The notes below the pieces were generated by a model. The model made no database searches. It saw only the letters and a list, made by a program, of their open reading frames with translations, and had not been told where the DNA came from. The position numbers were made by a program, and so were the translations under genes. A stretch of DNA of 40,052 bases from a virus. Positions 1 through 6,853 of the stretch are shown one piece after another. The stretch spans positions 1 to 40,052 of the IMG/VR virus record IMGVR_UViG_3300035388_000083; one strand, given 5' to 3'. Each line of letters begins with the position of its first letter. Within the stretch, counting starts at the first letter, position 1.

Positions 1-534
1 ATGGAGTCAAAGATTAAAAAGTTTTTAGAGTTTAATGGTAAAAACATATTGTTTTTGAGCTTAAACGGAACATATTGGGTGGCTATCAAACCAATTTGCG
101 ATGCTTTAGAAATTCAGTATCATCGTCAATATAAAAATTTAGTGAATGATAAAACACTTAGTCAACTGTTGTCTAAACAGACAATGGTTGGTGCCGATAA
201 TAGGGTCAGAAACATGGTTGCTCTCCCCGAAAAGTATGTTTATGGATGGCTATTCAGCATAAACAGTAGCTCAGATGCGTTGCAACAATACAAATTAAAA
301 TGTTATGATGTGCTTTTCGATTACTTCCAGGGAGCTGTTACAAAACGAACGAATGAGCTTACAGAAAAAACATGGGCCGAACGCGAAGCCGACACCCTTC
401 GGAAAAAACTAAAATCAGATAATGAAGATTTCAAACGACTGTGTGAACTTGAAGGAAAAGCTTTATTGCACGGTAAAAAATTGAAACAAATTGATCGCGA
501 AATGGTCGATAATCAATTAAACTTATTTAACTAA
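1..534 (+). CDS. Phage antirepressor, P22_AR_N-type domain protein
   Basis: This 177-aa protein has the look of the P22 antirepressor N-terminal domain: a beta-rich start, a 'KPICDALEI' segment (residues 31-39), a 'MVALPEKYVYGWLFSI' core (about 72-87) and 'YKLKCYDVLFDYF' (about 97-109), followed by a charged helical tail. Proteins of this family interfere with phage repressors or act as regulatory DNA-binding modules. A paralogue with the same segment order lies at 38220-38777, so antirepressor-like genes sit near both ends of the phage genome. The ATG is the first base of the window, so upstream regulation cannot be seen. The family assignment is by recognised motif pattern; an actual antirepressor function is inferred. 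Confidence 0.8.
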   Translation: MESKIKKFLEFNGKNILFLSLNGTYWVAIKPICDALEIQYHRQYKNLVNDKTLSQLLSKQTMVGADNRVRNMVALPEKYVYGWLFSINSSSDALQQYKLKCYDVLFDYFQGAVTKRTNELTEKTWAEREADTLRKKLKSDNEDFKRLCELEGKALLHGKKLKQIDREMVDNQLNLFN

Positions 535-562
535 CACCACCCACACCAAACACCACGTTTAT

Positions 563-588
563 TGCTGTCCGTAATAATGCGGACAGCA
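563..588. promoter_or_regulatory. 9-bp perfect inverted repeat (TGCTGTCCG / CGGACAGCA)
   Basis: Two 9-bp arms separated by 8 nt (TAATAATG) lie 20 bp upstream of the LuxR-type gene. There is no T-run after it, so it is a poor terminator; an operator or an mRNA hairpin fits better. The half-site GCTGTCC is the same heptamer that begins four of the five CTGTCC-type promoters further downstream. Confidence 0.6.
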
Positions 589-608
589 TACACCACAAAA
601 TTTAAATT

Positions 609-1235
609 ATGGCACCAAACACCAAACACCACAAAAATAATACTGGATCCACTGGTGGACTTCAGGATGCAAATGCACCATCGGGTTTAACCGATCAGAA
701 TGCTGAGATATTTTCACATGCAGGCGACTTAAAAGGAACCTTTCAGGGTCAAACTAAACTCTTTTGTGATTTACCTAAAATTATACAAGGTTATTTTTCG
801 AACTTACTCGATAAAGCAAAAAAACTAAACCCTGAGTGTGGAGAAATGTTGAAAGATCACTTCAATTGTAAAAGCTACGAAGAAGAAGTAAAGCAATTCG
901 TACTATGCAATTACGGAGGTTTCGATAACAAACCCGATTATCATGCAAAGGGAGATCCACAAAAAGAATATTGGAATTGTGGTATGCGAGGTAAATGCAA
1001 AGCTGAATTGTGCGTTTGTCGACCCGATTGTATTGTAAGCAACGGATTATCGCTTCGAGAAGTTGATATCATAAAATGTATTGCTTCGGGAAAGACCGAC
1101 CAAGAAACTGCCGATCACTTAACCATTACCCTTCATACGGCTCGAACTCACGAGCAAAATATCCGACGAAAACTAAATATTAATCATAGGACCGAAATTG
1201 CCATTTTTGGATTAACAAATCATATAACTTTTTAA
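609..1235 (+). CDS. LuxR-type HTH transcriptional regulator with Cys-rich middle
   Basis: This 208-aa protein ends in a clear LuxR/GerE-type helix-turn-helix (about residues 147-205: 'LSLREVDIIKCIASGKTDQE', then 'TARTHEQNIRRKLN'). There is no response-regulator receiver domain. The first ~145 residues are unfamiliar but contain a cluster of cysteines (C124, C130, C135, C137, C141) that could bind a metal. The CDS opens with the CA-rich ACCAAACACCAC sequence that elsewhere in this phage lies just before start codons, so the initiation site is slightly uncertain; no better start exists. A 9-bp palindrome with GCTGTCC half-sites lies just upstream. A role as early or late transcription regulator is plausible but inferred. 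Confidence 0.8.
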   Translation: MAPNTKHHKNNTGSTGGLQDANAPSGLTDQNAEIFSHAGDLKGTFQGQTKLFCDLPKIIQGYFSNLLDKAKKLNPECGEMLKDHFNCKSYEEEVKQFVLCNYGGFDNKPDYHAKGDPQKEYWNCGMRGKCKAELCVCRPDCIVSNGLSLREVDIIKCIASGKTDQETADHLTITLHTARTHEQNIRRKLNINHRTEIAIFGLTNHITF

Positions 1236-1246
1236 ACCCAAACACC

Positions 1247-1780
1247 ATGAACACAGAAACAGTTACTACCGGAATAATGAATTGTGATATTCCACAATTA
1301 TTAGAAACCTGCAAAGAATGGATGCTTGTTTGTGAAAATTCGCAGTCAGAAGCAGGGAACAAAGGAAAAAATAAACTAGTCGATTACCTGGAAGGATCCC
1401 TCAATTCAATCGATAAATTTTACCACAAGTTTAAAAATGCCGGTGAAGCTTCCGACATCGATCGAAATACCCTTCGAATGATTATTAAGGATACCAACAA
1501 AATGCTTATTGTAAATGATATTGATCCTGAGCAATTATTGAAAATGAAAACAGAAAAGTTATTAAAAATGGCTTTTGACAAGGCAATTGAAACTATTGAG
1601 CCAACCACAGGAAAACTATCCTTTACAGGATTTAGTGGAAGTGGAGTAAATGCCGGAAAAGTAAAACTTAGAAGCGGAAGAATGGCATTAGTAAAAATAT
1701 CTATTGAAGCCGATAAAGATGAAATTGAAAGTGAATGCGATGATTTTGAAGCACTACCAATTTTAGATATATCAAAATAA
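1247..1780 (+). CDS. Unrecognised phage early protein
   Basis: This 177-aa soluble, acidic, mostly helical protein is not one I recognise. It has a Glu/Lys-rich helical first two thirds and a short Gly/Ser-rich stretch ('FTGFSGSGVNAGKVKLRSG', about 127-145) before an acidic tail. The start is supported by the leader CCCAAACACC directly abutting the ATG, a pattern repeated before many genes here. It lies 11 bp after the LuxR-type gene and is probably co-transcribed with it. Confidence 0.65.
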   Translation: MNTETVTTGIMNCDIPQLLETCKEWMLVCENSQSEAGNKGKNKLVDYLEGSLNSIDKFYHKFKNAGEASDIDRNTLRMIIKDTNKMLIVNDIDPEQLLKMKTEKLLKMAFDKAIETIEPTTGKLSFTGFSGSGVNAGKVKLRSGRMALVKISIEADKDEIESECDDFEALPILDISK

Positions 1781-1811
1781 ACTTTTTAACTAATTACCAA
1801 ACACCACAACC

Positions 1812-2309
1812 ATGAAAAATCTAAAAAAAGGCGATAAAGTAGTTATGCACACATGTGGCGAAGCCGACCATTATAACGGACAGGTTTGGACATGTAGAAC
1901 CGATTCTTTTATGAGTAAAAGCAAACACGAAGTTGTGTTTCTAAAAGGCTTTAGCGGTCATTTCCTTTGCGAATACTTGCAAATTATTGAATCGAAATCG
2001 ATTTCTAAAAATCAAATCGCACTAATCCTAATAATAATCCTAATGTACACAGCATTTATTTACCGTTGTGGAGTACAAAAAGGATTGCATATAGCAGAAA
2101 ATGCCGGGGAGCTTGCACTCGAAGCTGCAGCACAATCTTACAAAAACGACTTAACCAATGATACCATCAGATTTGAGCATTACGGAACTGAGAGATTTCA
2201 AAAAGCAACACCTAAGTATATACTGCCTGAAAACTCTCGAACAAAAGGAGCTTCATTCAAAGCCCCGAACAATAAGAAAACAACGCCGACTAGAAAAAGA
2301 ACTTTCTAG
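1812..2309 (+). CDS. Small single-pass membrane protein
   Basis: This 165-aa protein has an N-terminal ~60-residue beta-rich part ('KGDKVVMHTCGEADHYNGQV', a KOW/SH3-like flavour, unproven), one hydrophobic helix (about 68-85, 'QIALILIIILMYTAFIY') and a basic C-terminal tail. The start follows an ACCAAACACCACAACC leader. The last ~50 residues overlap another open frame (2158-2403) that encodes a plausible coiled coil, so the C-terminus could be altered by a frameshift (see findings). Function unknown. Confidence 0.6.
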   Translation: MKNLKKGDKVVMHTCGEADHYNGQVWTCRTDSFMSKSKHEVVFLKGFSGHFLCEYLQIIESKSISKNQIALILIIILMYTAFIYRCGVQKGLHIAENAGELALEAAAQSYKNDLTNDTIRFEHYGTERFQKATPKYILPENSRTKGASFKAPNNKKTTPTRKRTF

Positions 2310-2310
2310 T

Positions 2311-2403
2311 ATGGAAGCCGAAATCGAATTAATTAACGAAGAAATTAATGCAGCAATCTCACGAGAACTGCATCCAAACTTTGAACTTGAGCCTTTAAAT
2401 TAA
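2311..2403 (+). CDS. Possible 30-aa coiled-coil ORF or frameshifted extension
   Basis: An ATG directly after the stop of the membrane protein opens a 30-codon frame rich in Glu/Ile/Leu heptads ('MEAEIELINEEINAAISREL'). The frame stays open upstream to 2158 and reads through 'RRLEKELSS', so it may be an independent small gene coupled to the preceding stop, or the true C-terminus of the preceding protein after a +1 shift. No homologue is recognised. Confidence 0.3.
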   Translation: MEAEIELINEEINAAISRELHPNFELEPLN

Positions 2404-2408
2404 TTATT

Positions 2409-3437
2409 ATGAGTAAAATAGAATGGACCAACGAAACATGGAATCCAATAGTGGGTTGTTCAAAACTCTCGCCCGGATGCCAAAATTGTTATGCCGAAAA
2501 AATGGCACTAAGATTAGTGCATATGCCACACACTGATTATTACGCTTTTGTTTTAGACAATAATAAAGAAGATGATCCCGAAAAGTTTAAATATCTTCCA
2601 AAATGGAATGGTCAAACCCATTTAAATGAAGAAGGTTTGTACAAACCTTTATCATGGAAAAAACCTCGTATGGTTTTTGTAATCAGTATGGGCGATTTGT
2701 TTCACGAATCAACTCCTTTTAAAGAAATAGATAAAGTAATGGCGATAATTGCCATAAGCCCAAAACACACCTTCCAAATACTTACAAAAAGGGCAAACCG
2801 AATGCACGAATACTTTTCACAAGGCAAAGAAACTTTGATTGCATGTTGGGAAGATGCCATTTACGAAATGGGAGTAGTTGACAAACAAAGTGAATGTCCT
2901 GATGTAATTGCTTGTTATGTTAACAATCGAGCCGAAAAAGAATGGCCATTTAAAAACATTTGGCTAGGAGTTACTGCAGAGAACCAGGAACAAGCCGATA
3001 AAAGGATTCCTATTTTAAATGAGATCCCTGCAGCTGTAAAATTTGTTTCGATTGAACCAATGCTTTCTGCAGTTGATCTTAACAAATCCTTAGAACATAC
3101 CTTAAAATGTCATGCAGGTGGTTTAAAAAACTGTTTATCGTGGGTAATCTGCGGTGGCGAATCAGGTCACAAAGCACGACCAATGCATCCCAATTGGGTG
3201 CGATCTTTACGTGACCAGTGCAAAACTGCAAACGTTCCTTTCTTCTTTAAACAATGGGGCGAGTGGATGCCAGGCGATGATTTGGAACCGGCAATAATGG
3301 CAATCGAACATCCAAAATTCAGAATAAAAGCAATGCATGCATGGAATGATAAGAAAGAAGCCATGCTAAAAGTTGGTAAAAAATATTCTGGTCACCTACT
3401 CGATGGAGAAGAGTATCATCAATTCCCACAACTTTAA
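2409..3437 (+). CDS. DUF5131 / phage Gp37-Gp68 family protein
   Basis: This 342-aa protein matches the Gp37/Gp68 (DUF5131) family over its full length. It has the opening 'IEWTNETWNPIVGCSKLSPG' with three cysteines spaced CX6CX2C (C17, C24, C27), then 'VFVISMGDLFHE', 'TFQILTKRANRM', 'WLGVTAENQEQADKRIP', 'KFVSIEPML', 'VICGGESGHKARPMHPNWVR' and 'FFFKQWGEW'. The cysteine trio and barrel-like motif order resemble radical-SAM proteins, but the spacing is not the classical CX3CX2C and no reaction has been established that I know of. It is followed after 30 bp by an ASCH-like protein, so a joint role in nucleotide or RNA chemistry is possible (inference). Confidence 0.85.
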   Translation: MSKIEWTNETWNPIVGCSKLSPGCQNCYAEKMALRLVHMPHTDYYAFVLDNNKEDDPEKFKYLPKWNGQTHLNEEGLYKPLSWKKPRMVFVISMGDLFHESTPFKEIDKVMAIIAISPKHTFQILTKRANRMHEYFSQGKETLIACWEDAIYEMGVVDKQSECPDVIACYVNNRAEKEWPFKNIWLGVTAENQEQADKRIPILNEIPAAVKFVSIEPMLSAVDLNKSLEHTLKCHAGGLKNCLSWVICGGESGHKARPMHPNWVRSLRDQCKTANVPFFFKQWGEWMPGDDLEPAIMAIEHPKFRIKAMHAWNDKKEAMLKVGKKYSGHLLDGEEYHQFPQL

Positions 3438-3467
3438 ACCTTTAACCCGAAACTTTAATCTATAATC

Positions 3468-3797
3468 ATGCTTAGAATCCTAAAACTCCCTCTCAATTAT
3501 CCACCATATCAGGTGATGGAAACAGGCGAAAAAACCGATGAGTTTCGAAAGCCTGGTGCGTGGATCGAGTCCAGACTTTACAATAAAGATGGATCCAAAC
3601 GAGAGTACGATTATATCGAGTTTAGATATGGATACGGACACAAACGTCCTGCGTTTCTGTGTGAGTTCAAAGGATTTGAAAAACTTACTGAGTCCGAAAC
3701 ACACACTTATTCAAACGGATTAATCGTAAATGCAGAACCGGGCGATTACAAAATCTTTTGCGGAACAATTGTTCCCTGGACCAATCTTAAATCTTGA
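3468..3797 (+). CDS. ASCH/PUA-like domain protein
   Basis: This 109-aa protein has the layout of a small ASCH-type (PUA-related) domain: an N-terminal strand, 'YPPYQVMETGEKTDEFRKPGAW' (compare the family's GxKxxExR loop), a beta-rich middle and a C-terminal 'GDYKIFCGTIV' strand. ASCH proteins bind RNA or modified nucleotides and some are nucleoside amidohydrolases. It lies directly downstream of the DUF5131 gene. The assignment is by pattern only. Confidence 0.55.
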   Translation: MLRILKLPLNYPPYQVMETGEKTDEFRKPGAWIESRLYNKDGSKREYDYIEFRYGYGHKRPAFLCEFKGFEKLTESETHTYSNGLIVNAEPGDYKIFCGTIVPWTNLKS

Positions 3798-3828
3798 TAC
3801 TAAATACTCAATACTAAAATCTAAAAAA

Positions 3829-4266
3829 ATGCCAAACACCACCAACACCAAGAAAAAAGCAACAAGTGCAAAAAATGCACGAGTTAAGAAGGATGTCGCC
3901 CTTCGACAAGCTCAGGGTGACAAAGTAAGCGAACAGAAAAAGACTTGGAGCAAAACAGAAGCAAGTAAATCGCCACATATTAAGGTAAAATCTACTTGTC
4001 ATGCGGATGTCATCCTGAGCCCGTCGAAGGCCGACAAAGCATGCAGCCCTATAAACTTAAACGAGATTGAAAGTATCGATATCATGTTTAACTACAAAGG
4101 CAAGCTGTATGTTCTTTTGCCTAAACCCGAAGAGAAAAACGATGCACGAATATGCATGGAAACTGCTCTACGATTAGCACTCAATAAGCACAAGGCTACC
4201 GAAGTAATCGATGCCGATATCGAGAATTTGAAAGAGAATTTAACCGAAATCGAAAAAGGGCATTAA
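3829..4266 (+). CDS. Basic protein with REP-derived peptides in its N-terminal half
   Basis: This 145-aa protein has a Lys/Ala/Thr-rich N-terminal half and a compact acidic C-terminal half ('SIDIMFNYKGKLYVLLPKPEE', then helices). Two inverted REP-like repeats (3895-3921 and 4009-4030) lie in frame and are translated as 'DVALRQAQGDK' and 'CHADVILSPSKA'. I chose the ATG at 3829; the frame is open from 3730, but that region overlaps the ASCH gene. The C-terminal half looks like the conserved part and the N-terminal half like an expendable linker. Function unknown. Confidence 0.6.
   Translation: MPNTTNTKKKATSAKNARVKKDVALRQAQGDKVSEQKKTWSKTEASKSPHIKVKSTCHADVILSPSKADKACSPINLNEIESIDIMFNYKGKLYVLLPKPEEKNDARICMETALRLALNKHKATEVIDADIENLKENLTEIEKGH
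3895..4030. repeat. Inverted pair of REP-like units inside a CDS
   Basis: Unit 1 (3895-3921) is the reverse orientation (CCCTTCGACAAGCTCAGGG core); unit 2 (4009-4030) is the forward orientation (GTCATCCTGAGC..GTCGAAGG). They belong to the same family as the intergenic repeats at 10018, 11621, 12986, 16169, 16816, 27492 and 33735, but here they are within an open reading frame. Confidence 0.85.
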
Positions 4267-4268
4267 TT

Positions 4269-5063
4269 ATGAAAGGACTTTGGTCAGAAAATGACATTGA
4301 ACAGCTTAAGAAGTTATATCCGATTACCGGACCTAAAGAATTAATGAAAATTTTTGGGAGATCCCACAAAGCAATTAATTCTAAAGCCAAATCATTAAGA
4401 TTAAAAAAAGATCCGGAGTTTTTTAATCGAAATCCTTTTACGGAAAAGGAAATTCAATATCTAAAAGATCATTATTCAGATATCAGATCGGATATAATCG
4501 CTAAAAAATTTAACCGTCCTATTTCTTCTGTTTACAATAAAGCTTATAGTTTAGGTTTAACTAAATCGGAAGAGTTCTTAGCTAGTCCGGAATCCGGAAT
4601 GTTTATAAAAGGATCTACTATTGGAAAAGAATTCAGATTCAAAAAAGGACATATCTCTGCCAATAAAGGCAAAAAAATGAGTCCTGAGCTTTATAAGAAG
4701 TGTAAACCCACAATGTTTAAAAAGGGGCATTTGCCACATAATACCAAACAAGATGGTGAAATATCTATTCGCCACTTTAATACAGGCTCTCCATATTTTT
4801 ATATTCGATTATCGCTTGGTAATTGGAAAGAACTACACCGCTTTCTTTGGGAAAAAGTAAACGAACCTATCCCTAAAGGATACAATGTTGTGTTTAAAGA
4901 TGGTAACCAGGCTAATTGTGAAATCAAAAATCTTGAGCTTATTAGTGATGCTGAATTAATGCAGAGAAATACATTACATAACTATCCTAAAGATCTACAA
5001 AACTTAATTCAGATAAAAGGAGCTCTTCAACGTCAAATCAATAAAATTATAGAAAATGAGTAA
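4269..5063 (+). CDS. HNH-family endonuclease with tandem HTH (Myb/SANT-like) repeats
   Basis: This 264-aa protein has two tandem ~48-residue DNA-binding repeats: residues 4-50 ('LWSENDIEQLKKLY ... GRSHKAINSKAKSLRL') and 56-103 ('FTEKEIQYLKDHY ... NRPISSVYNKAYSLGL'). A basic linker follows, then an HNH_3-like C-terminal domain (about 175-228) with 'ELHRFLWEKVNEPIPKGY', 'VVFKDGNQAN' and 'IKNLELIS'. Such phage HNH proteins are site-specific or homing-type endonucleases. The usual second His of the motif is Phe209 in 'VVFKDGN', as in a Bacteroidota subgroup I recall, so catalytic competence is not certain. The gene ends overlapping the ATG of the next gene (ATGAGTAA). Confidence 0.8.
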   Translation: MKGLWSENDIEQLKKLYPITGPKELMKIFGRSHKAINSKAKSLRLKKDPEFFNRNPFTEKEIQYLKDHYSDIRSDIIAKKFNRPISSVYNKAYSLGLTKSEEFLASPESGMFIKGSTIGKEFRFKKGHISANKGKKMSPELYKKCKPTMFKKGHLPHNTKQDGEISIRHFNTGSPYFYIRLSLGNWKELHRFLWEKVNEPIPKGYNVVFKDGNQANCEIKNLELISDAELMQRNTLHNYPKDLQNLIQIKGALQRQINKIIENE

Positions 5064-5370
5064 TTCAGGAATAACAATGGTTGATGTTCGTAACGAAGCA
5101 ATGGACGCAATTAAGCAATTAAAAGAAAAGACTATTGATGTGCAAACAGCACGTGAAATTAGAAATCTATTAGACACTGTAATCGACACAGGAAAAACTC
5201 AAGTTGAATTTCTGAAGGCAATCCCAAATTCGATAAAAGAAAAAATGGGTGAAGATGATATAAAAGCAATTGCCGGAACACTTCGCGATCAGGATGCCGA
5301 GCTCGACCAATCTCTCATTAAAATTGAGAAAGCAAATAAAACTTACGAGATCCCTAAAAAGAGCGAATAA
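5056..5370 (+). CDS. Unrecognised small helical protein
   Basis: This 104-aa highly charged, predicted all-helical protein overlaps the end of the HNH gene by 8 bp, which suggests translational coupling. No motif is recognised; the regular Leu/Ile spacing in 'MDAIKQLKEKTIDVQTAREI' and 'AELDQSLIKIEKA' suggests a helical bundle or coiled coil. Confidence 0.6.
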   Translation: MSNSGITMVDVRNEAMDAIKQLKEKTIDVQTAREIRNLLDTVIDTGKTQVEFLKAIPNSIKEKMGEDDIKAIAGTLRDQDAELDQSLIKIEKANKTYEIPKKSE

Positions 5371-5428
5371 TATCCAGTATTTCTAAACAATTGTATAGAT
5401 AATCGAAATATTAATACAGATTTTTATT

Positions 5429-5707
5429 ATGACACAACTTTTATTTAATCCAAAAGATATAGAAACAATCTCGACTAAAAAGAAGATTAAGCATGTGAAA
5501 AAGAATAAATCATGTGAATCAAAAAAGGAAGCTCAACACAGATATTATCTACATCATAGAATCAAAAAGAAATACAAAATTCAATCAAGAAAAAGGCTTA
5601 TTGAAGTTCCTTACAATGATTTTGAAAGCGGAATACCTGATCTATTTAAAAAATATTTTACTGAACTGACCCAAAAGAACTATTCAGTGCAGTCAACGAT
5701 TAATTAA
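5429..5707 (+). CDS. Unrecognised small basic protein
   Basis: This 92-aa protein is very rich in Lys/Arg/His ('TKKKIKHVKKNKSCESKKEA', 'RYYLHHRIKKKYKIQSRKR') with a short acidic/aromatic C-terminal part. It is likely nucleic-acid-binding. No family is recognised. It stands just upstream of the replication genes after a 58-bp AT-rich gap. Confidence 0.5.
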   Translation: MTQLLFNPKDIETISTKKKIKHVKKNKSCESKKEAQHRYYLHHRIKKKYKIQSRKRLIEVPYNDFESGIPDLFKKYFTELTQKNYSVQSTIN

Positions 5708-5721
5708 CACCAAACACCACT

Positions 5722-6201
5722 ATGAAAAACACCTGGGACGAATTATTTGTTAATCTCGATGATTTTGCAACCATTATGAAAGAGTTTTTTCCGATGGTTC
5801 CGCAATCGCCGGCATTATATACCGAGATTAAGAAATTACGCAAGAAATGGAAAGTGATTCAGGGCAATGTAAATAAATTCGAAAATGAATTTAACCCTGC
5901 AAAGCCTATCATTATACAAATACCCGATGAGTTTAATCACAAAGATTTCTTAGCCGCCTGGCAAGATTGGAAAGAGTATTTAGCCGAGCAAAAAGGAGTA
6001 ACCATGCTAACTCGTATGGAGGCAAAAGCATTGCAATTATTACTCGACATGTCCGATCGGAATAAAGACGAAGCCATTTACATGCTTAATTATGCATCGG
6101 CAAACAATTACCCCAAATTTTTTAAGGTAAACCGAAACTCAGTTAATAACCAAAAACCACCAAAAGATGGAAAATTCGACCCGGATCTCGAAAACAACTA
6201 G
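5722..6201 (+). CDS. Probable replication accessory (replisome-organizer-like) protein
   Basis: This 159-aa protein follows an ACACCAAACACCAC leader. Its C-terminal half ('FLAAWQDWKEYLAEQKG ... MEAKALQLLLDMSDRNKDEAIYMLNYASANNYPKFF', about 75-138) resembles the helical domain at the C-terminus of phage replisome organizers and DnaT-like loaders, where an 'AI.MI..S..N.W...F' pattern recurs. It overlaps the DnaC-like ATPase gene by 35 bp, which fits a partner role in helicase loading. Similarity is by eye only. Confidence 0.5.
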   Translation: MKNTWDELFVNLDDFATIMKEFFPMVPQSPALYTEIKKLRKKWKVIQGNVNKFENEFNPAKPIIIQIPDEFNHKDFLAAWQDWKEYLAEQKGVTMLTRMEAKALQLLLDMSDRNKDEAIYMLNYASANNYPKFFKVNRNSVNNQKPPKDGKFDPDLENN

Positions 6202-6853
6202 CATTGGAGATATAATTGCCAAAAACGAATCGCAGAAGATCGGATCGTTAAAGAAAAATATCTATCATAAACGTTTGTTTATAAAAGAGACCCCCGAAAA
6301 TTTTAAACGCCTGATTCAATTAAAAGGTGAACGCATAATTAGAGAGAAGGGCAAAAACGATGATTTTAGCATCGATATTTACAATAAGGATATAATTACC
6401 GACTTGTATTACTATGCTACCGGAAACGCTAAATTTTCGGGCGATTTACATAAAGGATTATGGTTTTGGAGCGAAGAGTATGGAACAGGAAAAACAACCA
6501 TGCTCAGAATAATGCAAGAGTTATTTAATGATTTCAATCATAAAGTATTTCAATTAGTAGAATGCAAAATGCTACACGAAATAATACTCGAAAAAACCCT
6601 GGTTTACTTCCGTAAAAGAACCATCTATTTTGATGATATAGGGCGAGAAAGAAAAGAAATTAATGATTTTGGAAATAAAACAAAGCCCATTCCAAACATT
6701 ATTCATTTACGAGAACACGAAGGATCCTGGACACACGCTACAGCACAACGTCCGATCGAATCCTTCGAACCAATTTACGGAAGAGTAACAACCAACCGAA
6801 TGACAGCCATGTTTAATGAAATCGAATTTAAAGGAAAAACACGCAGAAAATGA
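6167..6853 (+). CDS. DnaC-like AAA+ ATPase (helicase loader)
   Basis: This 228-aa P-loop ATPase has Walker A 'YGTGKTT' (about 105-111), Walker B 'RTIYFDDIG' (about 151-159), and downstream 'ATAQRP' and 'GRVTTNRM' in the positions of sensor/arginine-finger segments. Size and motif order fit DnaC/DnaA-related loaders. It lies between a replisome-organizer-like gene (35-bp overlap) and a VirE-like helicase (ATGA overlap), consistent with a phage replication operon. The start at 6167 lies inside the preceding gene; later starts would remove part of the N-terminal extension only. Confidence 0.75.
   Translation: MENSTRISKTTSIGDIIAKNESQKIGSLKKNIYHKRLFIKETPENFKRLIQLKGERIIREKGKNDDFSIDIYNKDIITDLYYYATGNAKFSGDLHKGLWFWSEEYGTGKTTMLRIMQELFNDFNHKVFQLVECKMLHEIILEKTLVYFRKRTIYFDDIGRERKEINDFGNKTKPIPNIIHLREHEGSWTHATAQRPIESFEPIYGRVTTNRMTAMFNEIEFKGKTRRK

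Noticed and set aside
563-588. Inverted repeat as a terminator of the first gene
   Set aside because: No T-run follows; an operator or mRNA hairpin is more likely.
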